The translations under genes were made by a program, and so were the position numbers. Under the pieces are notes generated by a model. It ran no database searches. It was not told the origin of the DNA and saw only the letters and a list, made by a program, of their open reading frames with translations. 64,000 nt of DNA from Alphaproteobacteria bacterium (GTDB taxonomy: Bacteria > Pseudomonadota > Alphaproteobacteria > Rhizobiales > Methyloligellaceae), in the NCBI GenBank assembly GCA_016869535.1, contig VGDX01000002.1, forward strand, positions 1-64,000, in the 5' to 3' direction. Each line of letters begins with the position of its first letter. Positions within the stretch are counted from its first letter, which is position 1. This document shows positions 37,609 through 46,409 of this stretch, piece after piece.

Positions 37609-39081
37609 GTGGGGCAGAATAAGACCGGATCTGCTGAAAAGTTCAGCCTAAAACGCTTTTGGTACGGCTGCTCGGTCAAGGCGCAACTGCTCATCGCCGT
37701 CGGCGTGATCAATGTTCTCGCCGCCATCATTGTTGTCGCCGTCGCCATACCGAATGCGCGACTCGCTACGAGCCTCGAAGTCGAAGCATCGCTTGAAATA
37801 GCGCAGCGCTTTGTCGATGCGACCACCAAGGAACTGGCGGCGCGCGGCCAGCTCGAGCAGCTCTCCGAACAGCTACCGTTTGAGCTGAGGCATTTGCGCC
37901 ATGTGCGCATCATGATTGTGGACAGCTTCGGCAATCTTGCCGTGGTCTCGCCGCAGCCCGAGGCAAATTCCCCGCGTGCTGCCCGGTGGGTCCCAAAATG
38001 GTTCAAGAATCTGGTCGCGCCGAAGATCGGTGCACGCATCACGAAAGTCACTTCAGCCAATAGAATGTTGCCGGTGATCATCGTCGGCGAGCCCTCTGAC
38101 GAAATCGCCGAGGCCTGGGAGGAATTCTCCGAGCTCGCTCTGGTCTGGCTCGTGCTCAATGCCCTCGTTCTCATCGTGCTCTGGGCCATTCTTGGCCGCC
38201 TGCTCGATCCGCTCATCAGTCTCTCGCGCGGACTGCACGATCTGGAGGATGGCGATTACGCCACGCGGCTCAAGCCGCCCCGCGTCAAGGAGATCGCCTC
38301 GATTGCCAATCGGTTCAATACGCTGGCCGGTTCTCTCGAATCCGCCAGAGAGGAAAACAGCACTCTCTACCGCCAGCTCATTTCGGTTCAGGAAAGAGAG
38401 AGGCGCGAGATCGCCAACGAGTTGCATGACGAGGCCGGACCTTGTCTCTTCGGCATCACGGCCAATGCGTCCTCGGTCAAGACGTTCGCGAACAGGATGA
38501 CGGATGGCCGCTTCCCAGAGATCGAGCAGCGCGCCGACGAAATTCTCGGTATCGCCGAGCGGTTGAAAATGATGAACCGCGCTCTCCTGAAAGAGCTCAG
38601 GCCGGGTCCGCTCGGTCAGGTGAAACTCGACCAGCTTCTCAATGAACTCATCGCCGGTTTGCAGCACCGTCATCCGGCGGTTCGGATTACGGCCTCCATC
38701 TCCAAGCTCGCCGACAGCTACGGTGAAGCCCTCGACCTCACGCTCTATCGCTGCGTCCAGGAAGGCATCGCCAACGCGCTCGAGTCGCACAAAGCGGGCG
38801 AGATTGTCCTCGAGATCGGCGAGCAACGGCTTTCTGGAAAGGGAAAGCGGCCGCGGCCCATGCTTTATTTCAAGCTCGTTGACGATGGCTCCGGATTCAC
38901 CTCCCTAGCGACCAAGAGCTTCGTTCTTGCCACCATGACCGAAAGGGTCCGCTCGCTCGGCGGAGACTGCCTGATCGAAGCGAGGAGCCCGGCAGGCGCC
39001 TCCATTCGCATTGAGATCCCCTTGCCGCGCAGGAAAGTGGCCAAGACGCGACCGCTCGCACTCGTGAGGGAGCGGTCATGA
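37609..39081 (+). CDS. NarX-type sensor histidine kinase with atypical ATPase region
   Basis: The 490-residue kinase has membrane segments at about 25-48 and 178-196 flanking a roughly 130-residue periplasmic domain, a HAMP region and a HisKA_3 domain with H273 in ERREIANELHDEAGP. The ATPase keeps the N-box asparagine (CVQEGIANAL) and G1 (DDGSGF). Where related kinases have a glycine-rich G2 before MRERV, this one reads KSFVLATMTERV, so nucleotide binding may be altered. The start is GTG at 37609 with only a weak ribosome site. It overlaps the NarL-type regulator by 4 bases. NarX/NarL-type pairs control quinoprotein alcohol oxidation in pseudomonads, and pqqB lies just downstream; the signal here is unknown. 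Confidence 0.88.
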   Translation: MGQNKTGSAEKFSLKRFWYGCSVKAQLLIAVGVINVLAAIIVVAVAIPNARLATSLEVEASLEIAQRFVDATTKELAARGQLEQLSEQLPFELRHLRHVRIMIVDSFGNLAVVSPQPEANSPRAARWVPKWFKNLVAPKIGARITKVTSANRMLPVIIVGEPSDEIAEAWEEFSELALVWLVLNALVLIVLWAILGRLLDPLISLSRGLHDLEDGDYATRLKPPRVKEIASIANRFNTLAGSLESAREENSTLYRQLISVQERERREIANELHDEAGPCLFGITANASSVKTFANRMTDGRFPEIEQRADEILGIAERLKMMNRALLKELRPGPLGQVKLDQLLNELIAGLQHRHPAVRITASISKLADSYGEALDLTLYRCVQEGIANALESHKAGEIVLEIGEQRLSGKGKRPRPMLYFKLVDDGSGFTSLATKSFVLATMTERVRSLGGDCLIEARSPAGASIRIEIPLPRRKVAKTRPLALVRERS

Positions 39082-39767
39082 CTCGCGTTCTCGTTATCGA
39101 CGACCATCCCGTGGTCTTGCGGGGCACTCGGGAAATCCTGGAGACGGTTGGCGCTACCGCGATCGTGCCGGCGCAAGGCATCGCCGAGGGGTTCCAGCTT
39201 TACCGCAAGCACAAGCCTGATCTGATAATCGTCGATCTCGCCATGCGGACCGGCATTTTGAATGGATTGTCGTTTATCCGCCGGCTTCGCCTGCATGACC
39301 AGCAAACACCGTTGCTTGTCTTCACCATGCACAGCGATCCGGTCATCGTCAGTCGAGCGCTTGAGCTTGGCGCAAACGGCTACGTCCTCAAGGACTCGAC
39401 GGCCGAAGAGTTTCTGAGGGCCTTCAAGACCGTGCGGGACGGCAAGCTCTATCTCAGTCATGATCTGGCCGCCGAGGTTGCTTTCAATCAGGCGCGAGAG
39501 AAAGCCAATCCGATCCGAAATCTGTCGCTGCGCGAGTTGCAGACGCTGGCACTGGTGGCGGAGGGCAAGCCGTATGGTGTCATCGCCAAGCATCTCGGCG
39601 TCAGCTACAAGACCGTCGCCAATGTTTGCGCCCAGCTCAAAGCCAAATTCGGGGTCCAGTCATTGCCCGAATTGATGCGGGCGGCCATTCAGCATCTCCC
39701 ATCGATCACGCGTCTCGGCGAAGTGCCGGAAGGCCAAGATAAAGTGGGATCGGACAAGTCGCCGTGA
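39078..39767 (+). CDS. NarL/FixJ-family response regulator
   Basis: The 229-residue protein has a receiver domain (D8-D9 acidic pocket, phosphorylation site D53 in IIVDLAM, K near 105) and a LuxR-type helix-turn-helix (LSLRELQTLALVAEGKPYGVI through YKTVANVCAQLKAKFGV). It is coupled to the upstream kinase through an ATGA overlap. Targets are unknown; nearby candidates include pqqB, 52 bases downstream, and the receptor genes upstream. The dyad sites in the receptor promoters contain TACC half-sites that loosely resemble NarL heptamers, but the match is weak. Confidence 0.92.
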   Translation: MTRVLVIDDHPVVLRGTREILETVGATAIVPAQGIAEGFQLYRKHKPDLIIVDLAMRTGILNGLSFIRRLRLHDQQTPLLVFTMHSDPVIVSRALELGANGYVLKDSTAEEFLRAFKTVRDGKLYLSHDLAAEVAFNQAREKANPIRNLSLRELQTLALVAEGKPYGVIAKHLGVSYKTVANVCAQLKAKFGVQSLPELMRAAIQHLPSITRLGEVPEGQDKVGSDKSP

Positions 39768-39784
39768 GGCGCTTTTTATCTTGA

Positions 39785-39803
39785 CGGGGCCAGCATGGCC
39801 CCG
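39785..39803 (+). promoter_or_regulatory. Hairpin in the pqqB leader
   Basis: A 7-base perfect stem (CGGGGCC, loop AGCAT, GGCCCCG) lies between the regulator stop and pqqB, ending 16 bases before its ATG. No T-run follows. It could act as a partial terminator or affect pqqB translation. Confidence 0.35.
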
Positions 39804-39819
39804 CCATCTGACATCGACC

Positions 39820-40752
39820 ATGTTGATCAAAATTCTAGGTTCGTCGGCGGGCGGCGGCTTTCCCCAGTGGAATTGCAACGGCCGAAACTCCGCCGATGTG
39901 CGCAAAGGTGTGGCGGGCTTGAGCCCACGCACACAGGCCTCCGTCGCGGTCAGCGCCGACGGCCGTCAATGGGTGCTGCTCAATGCGTCCCCAGACCTCA
40001 GACAACAGATCGGCGACACGCCTGAACTGCATCCGGATCCAAAAGGTCCGCCGCGCAACAGCCCGATCAAGGCTGTGGTACTGACCAACGGCGATGTCGA
40101 TGCGGTCGCCGGTCTGCTGGTCATGCGCGAAGGACAGCCTTTCACCGTCTATGCCACGCGCCGTGTGCTCGGCATTCTGGCTGCGAACAATATCTTCGAC
40201 GTGCTCGCTGGGGAGCTCGTCAAGCGCGTGCCAATGACGCTTGGTGAACCGTTCGCGGTCGAAGGGCCTTCAGGTCCGGTCGGGTTGACGGTCGAGGCTT
40301 TCGCGGTTCCGGCCAAGGTCCCACTCTATCTCGAGGACAAGACGGCGGGGGCCGATTTCGGCGCGCAGGAAGAAGACACCGTCGGTCTCAAAGTGACCGA
40401 GACGGCAAGCGGCAAACACTTCTTCTATATTCCCGGCTGCGCCAGGGTGGACGATCGTTTGCGCGCCCGCCTGAAGGACGCGCCGCTCCTCTTCTTCGAC
40501 GGCACGCTCTACACCAATGACGAGATGATCGCCCAAGGTTTGCTCAACAAAACGGGCGAGCGCATCGGCCACATTATTATGTCGGGGGAGGGCGGAAGCG
40601 TGGCTCAGCTCGCGCCTCTTAACATCGCCCGTAAGGTCTTCATCCACATCAACAATTCCAATTCGGCCTTGCGCGAAGGCGCGCCCGAGCGCAAGGCGAT
40701 CGAAAGCGCCGGGTGGGAAGTCGGCTATGATGGGATGGAGGTGAAGGTCTAG
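39820..40752 (+). CDS. pqqB: PQQ biosynthesis protein PqqB
   Basis: PqqB is a metallo-beta-lactamase-fold oxygenase of pyrroloquinoline quinone synthesis, acting on the peptide-derived precursor. The 310-residue protein begins MLIKILGSSAGGGFPQWNCNGRNS and has the typical NASPDLRQQI, VVLTNGDVDAVAGLL, VYATRRVLGIL and LFFDGTLYTNDEMI blocks. The ATG at 39820 matches the family start. No other pqq gene (A, C, D, E) lies in the window, so this copy is separated from the usual cluster. The next gene, asnB, follows after two bases, an unusual partner. Confidence 0.95.
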   Translation: MLIKILGSSAGGGFPQWNCNGRNSADVRKGVAGLSPRTQASVAVSADGRQWVLLNASPDLRQQIGDTPELHPDPKGPPRNSPIKAVVLTNGDVDAVAGLLVMREGQPFTVYATRRVLGILAANNIFDVLAGELVKRVPMTLGEPFAVEGPSGPVGLTVEAFAVPAKVPLYLEDKTAGADFGAQEEDTVGLKVTETASGKHFFYIPGCARVDDRLRARLKDAPLLFFDGTLYTNDEMIAQGLLNKTGERIGHIIMSGEGGSVAQLAPLNIARKVFIHINNSNSALREGAPERKAIESAGWEVGYDGMEVKV

Positions 40753-40754
40753 CC

Positions 40755-42680
40755 ATGTGCGGCATCGCAGGCTTTCTGGAGCTTGAGCGCCGCTCAGGCA
40801 CGCAAGCGCTCGAGGCAATCGCCGGCGCCATGGCGGCGACGCTCGCCCATCGCGGTCCCGATGCGCGCGGTGTGTTTGCCGATGCCGAAGCCGGCATCGC
40901 GCTCGGCCATACCCGCCTCTCGATCATCGACCTGTCGCCGGCCGGCGCCCAGCCGATGATCTCGGCCAACGGCCGCTACGTCATTGCCTATAACGGCGAA
41001 GTCTATAGCGCGAACGAGCTCAGGCCCGAGCTTGAGGCGCTCGGCCATCGTTTCCGCGGCCACTCCGACACTGAAATCATCGTCGAGGCCGTGTCGGAGT
41101 GGGGCCTGCCCGCCACGCTCGACCGTCTCATCGGCATGTTCGCCTTCGCGCTGTGGGACCGGCAGGAACGGCGTCTGAGCCTGGTGCGCGACCGGCTTGG
41201 CATCAAGCCGCTTTACTGGGGGCGGCAAAACGGGCGCGTGGTGTTCGCCTCCGAGCTGAAGGCCTTAGAGGCGCTGCCCGACTGGCGGCCTGAGCTGAAC
41301 GCGGACGCGCTCGCCTCATATCTCAGGCTGAGCTACGTGCCGTCGCCGCATGCGATCTATCGCGGCATCGACAAGCTCGCGCCGGGCCATATCGTCACCA
41401 TCGATCAGCACGGCAAGGCGGATGTTTCCGCCTATTGGAGCCTGTTGGAGGTGGCGCGGCGGGGTTTGGCATCTCCCCCGGACGTGGGCGACGGCCAGGC
41501 CGTCAATATCTTCGAGACGCTGCTCGGTGACGCGGTCTCCCGCCGCCTCGTTTCAGACGTGCCGCTCGGCGCGTTTCTGTCTGGCGGCATCGATTCCTCG
41601 ACCGTGGCGGCGATGATGCGCGCACACAGCAATGCGCCCGTCAGGACCTATTCCATCGGCTTCGACGAGGACCGCTATGACGAGGCGCCGCACGCCAAGG
41701 CGGTGGCCGAGCATCTCGGCACCGAGCATACCGAGCTTTATGTCACGCCGGCCGAGGCGCAGGACGTGATCCCCGATCTGCCGGCGATCTACGACGAGCC
41801 CTTCGCCGATTCCTCGCAAGTGCCGACTTATCTCCTGTCGAAGCTCACCCGGGCGCATGTCACCGTGGCGCTGTCTGGCGACGGCGGCGATGAGCTGTTC
41901 GCGGGCTATACACGCCACCGCTTCGCGCGCCTTCTGGCCAATATGCCGGAAAGTCTCGGCCGGGGTCTGGCCTGTGGGCTGAATTTCGCGGGACCGTCCG
42001 TCTGGGATCGCCTGTTCGACTGGCTGCCGGCGAAGAAGCGGCCTTCGCTTGCCGGCGACAAGATGCTCAAAGCCGCCGCCATGCTGCAAGAGGGTGGCGA
42101 GGCCGGCGCCTATCGCAGCCTGATCAGCGCCTTCGACGATCCGGGCGCCATTGTGCGTACCGGGCGTGAGCTGAAATTGCCGCTCGACGACGGCGCCTTG
42201 GCCAAGACGCTCCCCGACGGGCTCGACCGCATGCAATATCTCGACACGCTCACTTATCTTCCCGACGACATCCTCACCAAAGTCGACCGCGCTTCCATGG
42301 CGGTCGCGCTCGAAGTGCGCGTGCCGATCCTCGACCACCGCATCGTCGAATGGTCCTGGCGGCTGCCGTCACGCTTCAAGATGCGGCACGGCAAGGGCAA
42401 ATGGCTGCTGCGCCAGGTGCTCTACCGCCATGTGCCGAAGGAATTGGTCGACCGCCCCAAATCGGGCTTCGCCATCCCCATCGGCAGCTGGCTCAAAGGC
42501 CCGCTCAGATCATGGGCCGAGGACTTGCTGTCGGAGCGGCGGCTGGCCGCCGGCGGCCTGCTCAACCCGGCGCCCATCCGCGCGCTATGGCGCGAGCATC
42601 TCGAGGGACGGCGCAATTGGCAGGCGCCGCTCTGGACCGTGCTGATGTTCCAGGCCTGGCGCGAGCCCCGCGGACTCTAG
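40755..42680 (+). CDS. asnB: Glutamine-hydrolysing asparagine synthetase AsnB
   Basis: The 641-residue enzyme makes asparagine from aspartate, glutamine and ATP. The N-terminal glutaminase domain starts MCGIAGF with the catalytic Cys2. The synthetase domain contains the PP-loop LSGGIDSST at about 274-282 and later LSGDGGDELFAGY. It follows pqqB by two bases and is probably co-transcribed. Paralogues of this type also amidate peptides, sugars or cell-wall components, so an asparagine-only role is not certain. It converges with the CHAD gene, overlapping by 4 bases. Confidence 0.92.
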   Translation: MCGIAGFLELERRSGTQALEAIAGAMAATLAHRGPDARGVFADAEAGIALGHTRLSIIDLSPAGAQPMISANGRYVIAYNGEVYSANELRPELEALGHRFRGHSDTEIIVEAVSEWGLPATLDRLIGMFAFALWDRQERRLSLVRDRLGIKPLYWGRQNGRVVFASELKALEALPDWRPELNADALASYLRLSYVPSPHAIYRGIDKLAPGHIVTIDQHGKADVSAYWSLLEVARRGLASPPDVGDGQAVNIFETLLGDAVSRRLVSDVPLGAFLSGGIDSSTVAAMMRAHSNAPVRTYSIGFDEDRYDEAPHAKAVAEHLGTEHTELYVTPAEAQDVIPDLPAIYDEPFADSSQVPTYLLSKLTRAHVTVALSGDGGDELFAGYTRHRFARLLANMPESLGRGLACGLNFAGPSVWDRLFDWLPAKKRPSLAGDKMLKAAAMLQEGGEAGAYRSLISAFDDPGAIVRTGRELKLPLDDGALAKTLPDGLDRMQYLDTLTYLPDDILTKVDRASMAVALEVRVPILDHRIVEWSWRLPSRFKMRHGKGKWLLRQVLYRHVPKELVDRPKSGFAIPIGSWLKGPLRSWAEDLLSERRLAAGGLLNPAPIRALWREHLEGRRNWQAPLWTVLMFQAWREPRGL

Positions 42681-43678
42681 CCCGCGCGCGGCGTACGCTT
42701 TTCGCCGAAGGCAACGACATTGTCCTGCCGCGCTTCGTCCATTCGCGCTTCGTCCTTGCGGACCTTGACGACCGGCTCGCCCGCGCCGCCGGCGGCGATC
42801 CGCCAATAGGCATCGATGCGCTCGGCGAAGGGCCCCGCCTTCTCGACGAACAGGCGTTCGCCCTTGACGCGCGCCTCCTTGCGCAGCGCCTTCTGCCGCT
42901 TGCGGCAGCGCTTCAGGAAGGCGGCGGTCTCGCCTTGCGTGCCGAAGGTCATGGTCGGCGTGGCCATCAGCCGGCTAAGCTGGAACAGGTCATGGTCGTC
43001 GCCGAGGATTTGCGACAAAGCGCGCGCCGCCTCGACCCGCGCATTCAGTTCCGATGGCCAGCATGGCGCCAAGAGCTGCATCTGCCGCCAATGATGCTGC
43101 ACGCCCTTGCGCCAGTCATGCATCTCCTCGGAACTGTCGGAGGTGTAAGCCTGACGGAAGAATTTACGTGTCGCGCGGTAACAGCCCCGCAAGCCCTCTT
43201 CCAGCGGGGTGAAATCGTCGGGATAGACCGCAAGACCCGCGATCGCGGGACGAATCTCGAGCAGCGCGCGCTTGGCATCGGACGCCGTGCTGCGTTCGAG
43301 ATTGTGCTCGGCGGCCTGCCGGCGCTTCATCAACCAGCCGCGCAAGGATTGGATCGTTCCGTCGCCGGGACCGGACGGGGTATCGCGCTCGAGTTTGTTG
43401 ACCGCATCCATCAGGGCCTGGGCGTCGCGCGCCGGCGCCAGTCCCCTTGAGACGGTGGTCAGCCGCTCGAACAACGATGCGAACACCGGCTCGGGTATGC
43501 CGGGCCGGATCAGGAGCAGCAGTGAGCGCAGCCGCTTCAGGCATTTGCGGGCGCTATGCACGCCGCTATGCAATTCCGGTGGGGACGCGAGCGCAGCGTG
43601 CGCGATCTCGAGCTCGCCGAAGGCGACGCGCCGCAGAGCCTCGCTCATCGGCGTGGCCGGGTCGAGACGATAGGTCAT
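42677..43678 (-). CDS. CHAD-domain protein
   Basis: The 333-residue protein is an all-helical CHAD protein with conserved histidines and basic residues (HSARKCLKRLRSLLLLIRPG near residue 41, MHDWRKGVQHHWRQM near 205, DDHDL near 248). CHAD proteins bind inorganic polyphosphate, often at storage granules. No CYTH/triphosphatase domain is fused here. It is highly basic and lacks a signal peptide, so a cytoplasmic polyphosphate-associated role is likely. Confidence 0.88.
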   Translation of the reverse strand: MTYRLDPATPMSEALRRVAFGELEIAHAALASPPELHSGVHSARKCLKRLRSLLLLIRPGIPEPVFASLFERLTTVSRGLAPARDAQALMDAVNKLERDTPSGPGDGTIQSLRGWLMKRRQAAEHNLERSTASDAKRALLEIRPAIAGLAVYPDDFTPLEEGLRGCYRATRKFFRQAYTSDSSEEMHDWRKGVQHHWRQMQLLAPCWPSELNARVEAARALSQILGDDHDLFQLSRLMATPTMTFGTQGETAAFLKRCRKRQKALRKEARVKGERLFVEKAGPFAERIDAYWRIAAGGAGEPVVKVRKDEARMDEARQDNVVAFGEKRTPRAG

Positions 43679-43744
43679 TGAGGTCCCCCTAGGGACCTAT
43701 GATTCCGGCTACGGCCGTCATAATCAAGACGTCCAATTGGGCCG

Positions 43745-44377
43745 CTAGTTTTGCGGGCATCCTGTGGATAAGTCGCGCCAGGGCGCGGTCGCCGCGATCC
43801 AATTTTTCGCTTTTGATTCAGGGGCCTGATCCGTCACAATGTCGGTTATGACAGCGACGCTATCGGCGCCGGCGGCGAGCGCCAGCTTCGCCCGGGCGAC
43901 GGTCAGGCCGCCGATGGCCACCAGGGGGCAGCGAATCCGCGCGCGCCATTCGGCGAGGCGGGGCAGCCCCTGCGGCGCAAAGTTCATTGCCTTGAGCGTC
44001 GTGGCGTAGATCGGCCCGAGCGCCACATAGTCGGCGTCCGCCGACAGCGCCTTGTCCAACTCTTCGTGACTATGCGTGCTGACGCCGATCCTGATGCCGG
44101 CCTTCCTGATGGCGTTGAGATCGGCGGCCGCCAGATCCTCCTGGCCGAGATGCACGAACGAGGCTTTCGCCTCGATCGCCTCGCGCCAATAATCGTTGAT
44201 CACGAGCCGGCAGTCATAGCCCTTGCAAAGCGCGACGGCCTTACCGATTTCCGTGCGCAACGTGTCCGGGCCCTGGTCTTTGATGCGGAGCTGCACGAGC
44301 TTGATGCCTTGCGGCAAGAGCCTGGCAAGCCAGGCCGTGTCGGGAAGGATGGGGTAAAACGGATCGAGCTTGATCAA
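43745..44377 (-). CDS. thiE: Thiamine-phosphate synthase ThiE
   Basis: ThiE couples the pyrimidine and thiazole phosphates to thiamine monophosphate. The 210-residue barrel has LVQLRIKD, LVINDYWREA, FVHLGQEDL, GPIYATTLKAM and AIGGLTVARAKLALAAGADSV, the usual ThiE blocks. The best start is TTG at 44377, with GAGG about 10 bases upstream and 28 bases after thiG; no ATG or GTG lies near. It is the last gene of the thiO-thiS-thiG-thiE operon. The first strand and the IKDPFYPI start agree with the family. Confidence 0.9.
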   Translation of the reverse strand: MIKLDPFYPILPDTAWLARLLPQGIKLVQLRIKDQGPDTLRTEIGKAVALCKGYDCRLVINDYWREAIEAKASFVHLGQEDLAAADLNAIRKAGIRIGVSTHSHEELDKALSADADYVALGPIYATTLKAMNFAPQGLPRLAEWRARIRCPLVAIGGLTVARAKLALAAGADSVAVITDIVTDQAPESKAKNWIAATAPWRDLSTGCPQN

Positions 44378-44405
44378 GTTGGTGAAACCTCGTGACGCGC
44401 GCCGG

Positions 44406-45191
44406 TCAGGAGGCGTGATCGACCTTGAACGGCGTGCCGGCAACGGGCGTGGAGGGCTGCGCCATGTCGCGCGGTTCGATCGGTCCGGCTTCGTAGGCGA
44501 GCCGCCCCGCCTCGACCGCGCGCGCGAAGGCCTCCGCCATCTTGGCGGGATCGCCCGCTTCGGCGATGGCCGTGTTGAGCAGCACGGCGTCGTAGCCGAG
44601 CTCCATGGCCTCGGCCGCATGCGACGGTGTGCCGATCCCGGCATCGATGATCAGCGGAATGTCGGGGAAATAGGCGCGCAGCGTCTTCAACGCGTCTCTG
44701 TTGATCAGGCCTTGACCCGAGCCGATCGGCGCGGCCCACGGCATCAGCACGGCGCAGCCCGCGGCGACCAGGCGCTCGGCCGCGCTCAAATCCTCGGTAG
44801 TATAGGGGAGCACCTCGAAACCTTCGGCGACCAGGACGTTCGCGGCCTCGACCAACCCGAACAGGTCTGGCTGTAACGTGTCGTCATTGGCGATGACTTC
44901 GAGCTTGACCCAGTTGGTGTTGAACAACTCGCGCGCCATCGCGGCGGTTGAGATCGCCTCCTTGGCGGTGCGGCAGCCAGCGGTGTTCGGCAGCACGCGG
45001 CAGCCAAGCTCCTCGATCAAACCCCAGAAGCCCTGGCCCGTGCGCGCGCGCGCCGATTCACGCCGCAGTGAAACCGTGACGATCTCGGTGGCGGAAGCCT
45101 TCACCGCCTGTTTCAAGGCTTCGGGCGAGGGATAGCGCGCCGTGCCGAGCAGGAGCCGGGAGGTGAAGGGCTTGCCGTAGAGGGTGAGCAT
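44406..45191 (-). CDS. thiG: Thiazole synthase ThiG
   Basis: ThiG builds the thiazole ring of thiamine from deoxyxylulose phosphate, dehydroglycine and ThiS-thiocarboxylate. The 261-residue protein starts [21 protein letters not shown] and has the Schiff-base lysine K96 in NWVKLEVI, with GSGQGL and [10 protein letters not shown] further on. The ATG overlaps the thiS TGA by one base. ThiO supplies the glycine-derived imine in this aerobic version of the pathway. Confidence 0.95.
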   Translation of the reverse strand: MLTLYGKPFTSRLLLGTARYPSPEALKQAVKASATEIVTVSLRRESARARTGQGFWGLIEELGCRVLPNTAGCRTAKEAISTAAMARELFNTNWVKLEVIANDDTLQPDLFGLVEAANVLVAEGFEVLPYTTEDLSAAERLVAAGCAVLMPWAAPIGSGQGLINRDALKTLRAYFPDIPLIIDAGIGTPSHAAEAMELGYDAVLLNTAIAEAGDPAKMAEAFARAVEAGRLAYEAGPIEPRDMAQPSTPVAGTPFKVDHAS

Positions 45192-45388
45192 CAGCCGCCC
45201 TGCCTCGGTGCCAGAATCTCGATCTCGTCGGCCTCGGCGAGTTTCGTGGCCTCGCGTGACGAAGCGGCGATGAAGCTGCCGTTCACGGCGGTGGCGATCC
45301 GCGCCTCGGCAAAGCCAAGCCGCGCGCAAAGCTCCGACAGGGTCTTAGCGTCGGTCGCGTGAAGCTCACCGTTGAGCAGGATCTGCAA
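45191..45388 (-). CDS. thiS: Sulfur carrier protein ThiS
   Basis: A 65-residue ubiquitin-like sulfur carrier. It begins with TTG (LQILLNGEL) at 45388, preceded by GGAGGTG in the end of thiO, and ends in the required Gly-Gly (RQGG). The gene overlaps thiO by 23 bases and thiG by one base. It is shorter than most gene finders report and easily missed. Confidence 0.9.
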   Translation of the reverse strand: MQILLNGELHATDAKTLSELCARLGFAEARIATAVNGSFIAASSREATKLAEADEIEILAPRQGG

Positions 45389-46376
45389 GAAACACCTCCG
45401 GTTCGGTGGCGCCCGTGTCGATATAGGCGGCGACCAGTTGCGCCAGAACGGGCGCGAGCAAAAATCCGTGCCGGTAAAGGCCGTTGACGTAGATATAGCC
45501 CTTCGCCGGGATAATCCTAGGCCGATTATCGGGGAAGGCGGGGCGCACGCCGGCGCCCAGCGTGACGATCTCGGCTTCGGCAAAAGCCGGATCGAGCGCA
45601 TAGGCGGCGCTCAGGAGTTCGAGCGCCGAGCGCACGCTGACCGGGCCATCGTCCTCGCTCTCGATCACCGTGGCGCCGATCATGTAGAGCCCGTCGCCCC
45701 ACGGCACGACATAAAGCGGAAAGCGCGGATGAAGCAGGCGGATGGATCGCTTCAGCGTCACGTCGTGTGTCCTGACCACGATGCGCTCGCCGCGCACCCC
45801 GCGCAGGCTCGGCAGGTCGTCTCTCGCGGCAAGTCCCCGGCAGTCGATGACGAGATCGGCGCCCTCAGGCCTGCCGCTCTCGCCGAGTTTGATCCGCGCG
45901 CCTTCCCCTTTGGCCTGATCGATCAAGAATTCGAGTGCGGCGCTTGGCGCGAGATGCGCTTCGCCCGGATAATAAAGTGCGCCCCCGAAACGCGTGCCGA
46001 GATCGGGCTCGAGTGAGGTAAGCGCATCCTGGTCAAGCCGTTCGGCGTCTTGCGTCATGCGGGCAAAACGGTCGAGCAGAACCCGGTCGCGCGCCTGGGC
46101 CACGACCAGGCTGCCATTGACGGTCGTGCCGGGATAGGTCTCGCGCCAAAGTTCAATTCCCCGCACGCCCAGCCTCCTGATCGCCGGATCGGCGGTTTCC
46201 TCCTCGCAGCGCGGCGCGAGCATGGCGCCGGCGAAAGGACTGCAGGCTTGCGCGAACGGCTTCGCCGAGCGCTCGTAGAGCGTGACGTCATGACCGGCCC
46301 GCGCCAGCGTCAACGCCTGCCACAGGCCGACCACGCCCGCCCCGCGTATCGCTATCGATGGTTTTTTGCCTGCCAT
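45366..46376 (-). CDS. thiO: Glycine oxidase ThiO
   Basis: The 336-residue FAD enzyme oxidises glycine to the imine used by ThiG. It has a dinucleotide-binding GAGVVGLWQALTLARAGHDVTLYE at about 12-35 and C-terminal VTLGAGVRPAFPDNRP and VNGLYRHGFLLAPVLA, typical of ThiO/DadA oxidases. It starts the thi operon 33 bases downstream of the ggt stop. I see no THI-box (TPP riboswitch) in that short gap, so control may come from upstream of ggt or be absent. Confidence 0.93.
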   Translation of the reverse strand: MAGKKPSIAIRGAGVVGLWQALTLARAGHDVTLYERSAKPFAQACSPFAGAMLAPRCEEETADPAIRRLGVRGIELWRETYPGTTVNGSLVVAQARDRVLLDRFARMTQDAERLDQDALTSLEPDLGTRFGGALYYPGEAHLAPSAALEFLIDQAKGEGARIKLGESGRPEGADLVIDCRGLAARDDLPSLRGVRGERIVVRTHDVTLKRSIRLLHPRFPLYVVPWGDGLYMIGATVIESEDDGPVSVRSALELLSAAYALDPAFAEAEIVTLGAGVRPAFPDNRPRIIPAKGYIYVNGLYRHGFLLAPVLAQLVAAYIDTGATEPEVFLADPAQR

Positions 46377-46409
46377 CCGGACTCGGATAGCGCGTCGGAG
46401 GGGCGGCGT

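Noticed and set aside
46377-46409. TPP riboswitch upstream of thiO
   Set aside because: The gap is only 33 bases and lacks CTGAGA and the GATAATGCC-type core.
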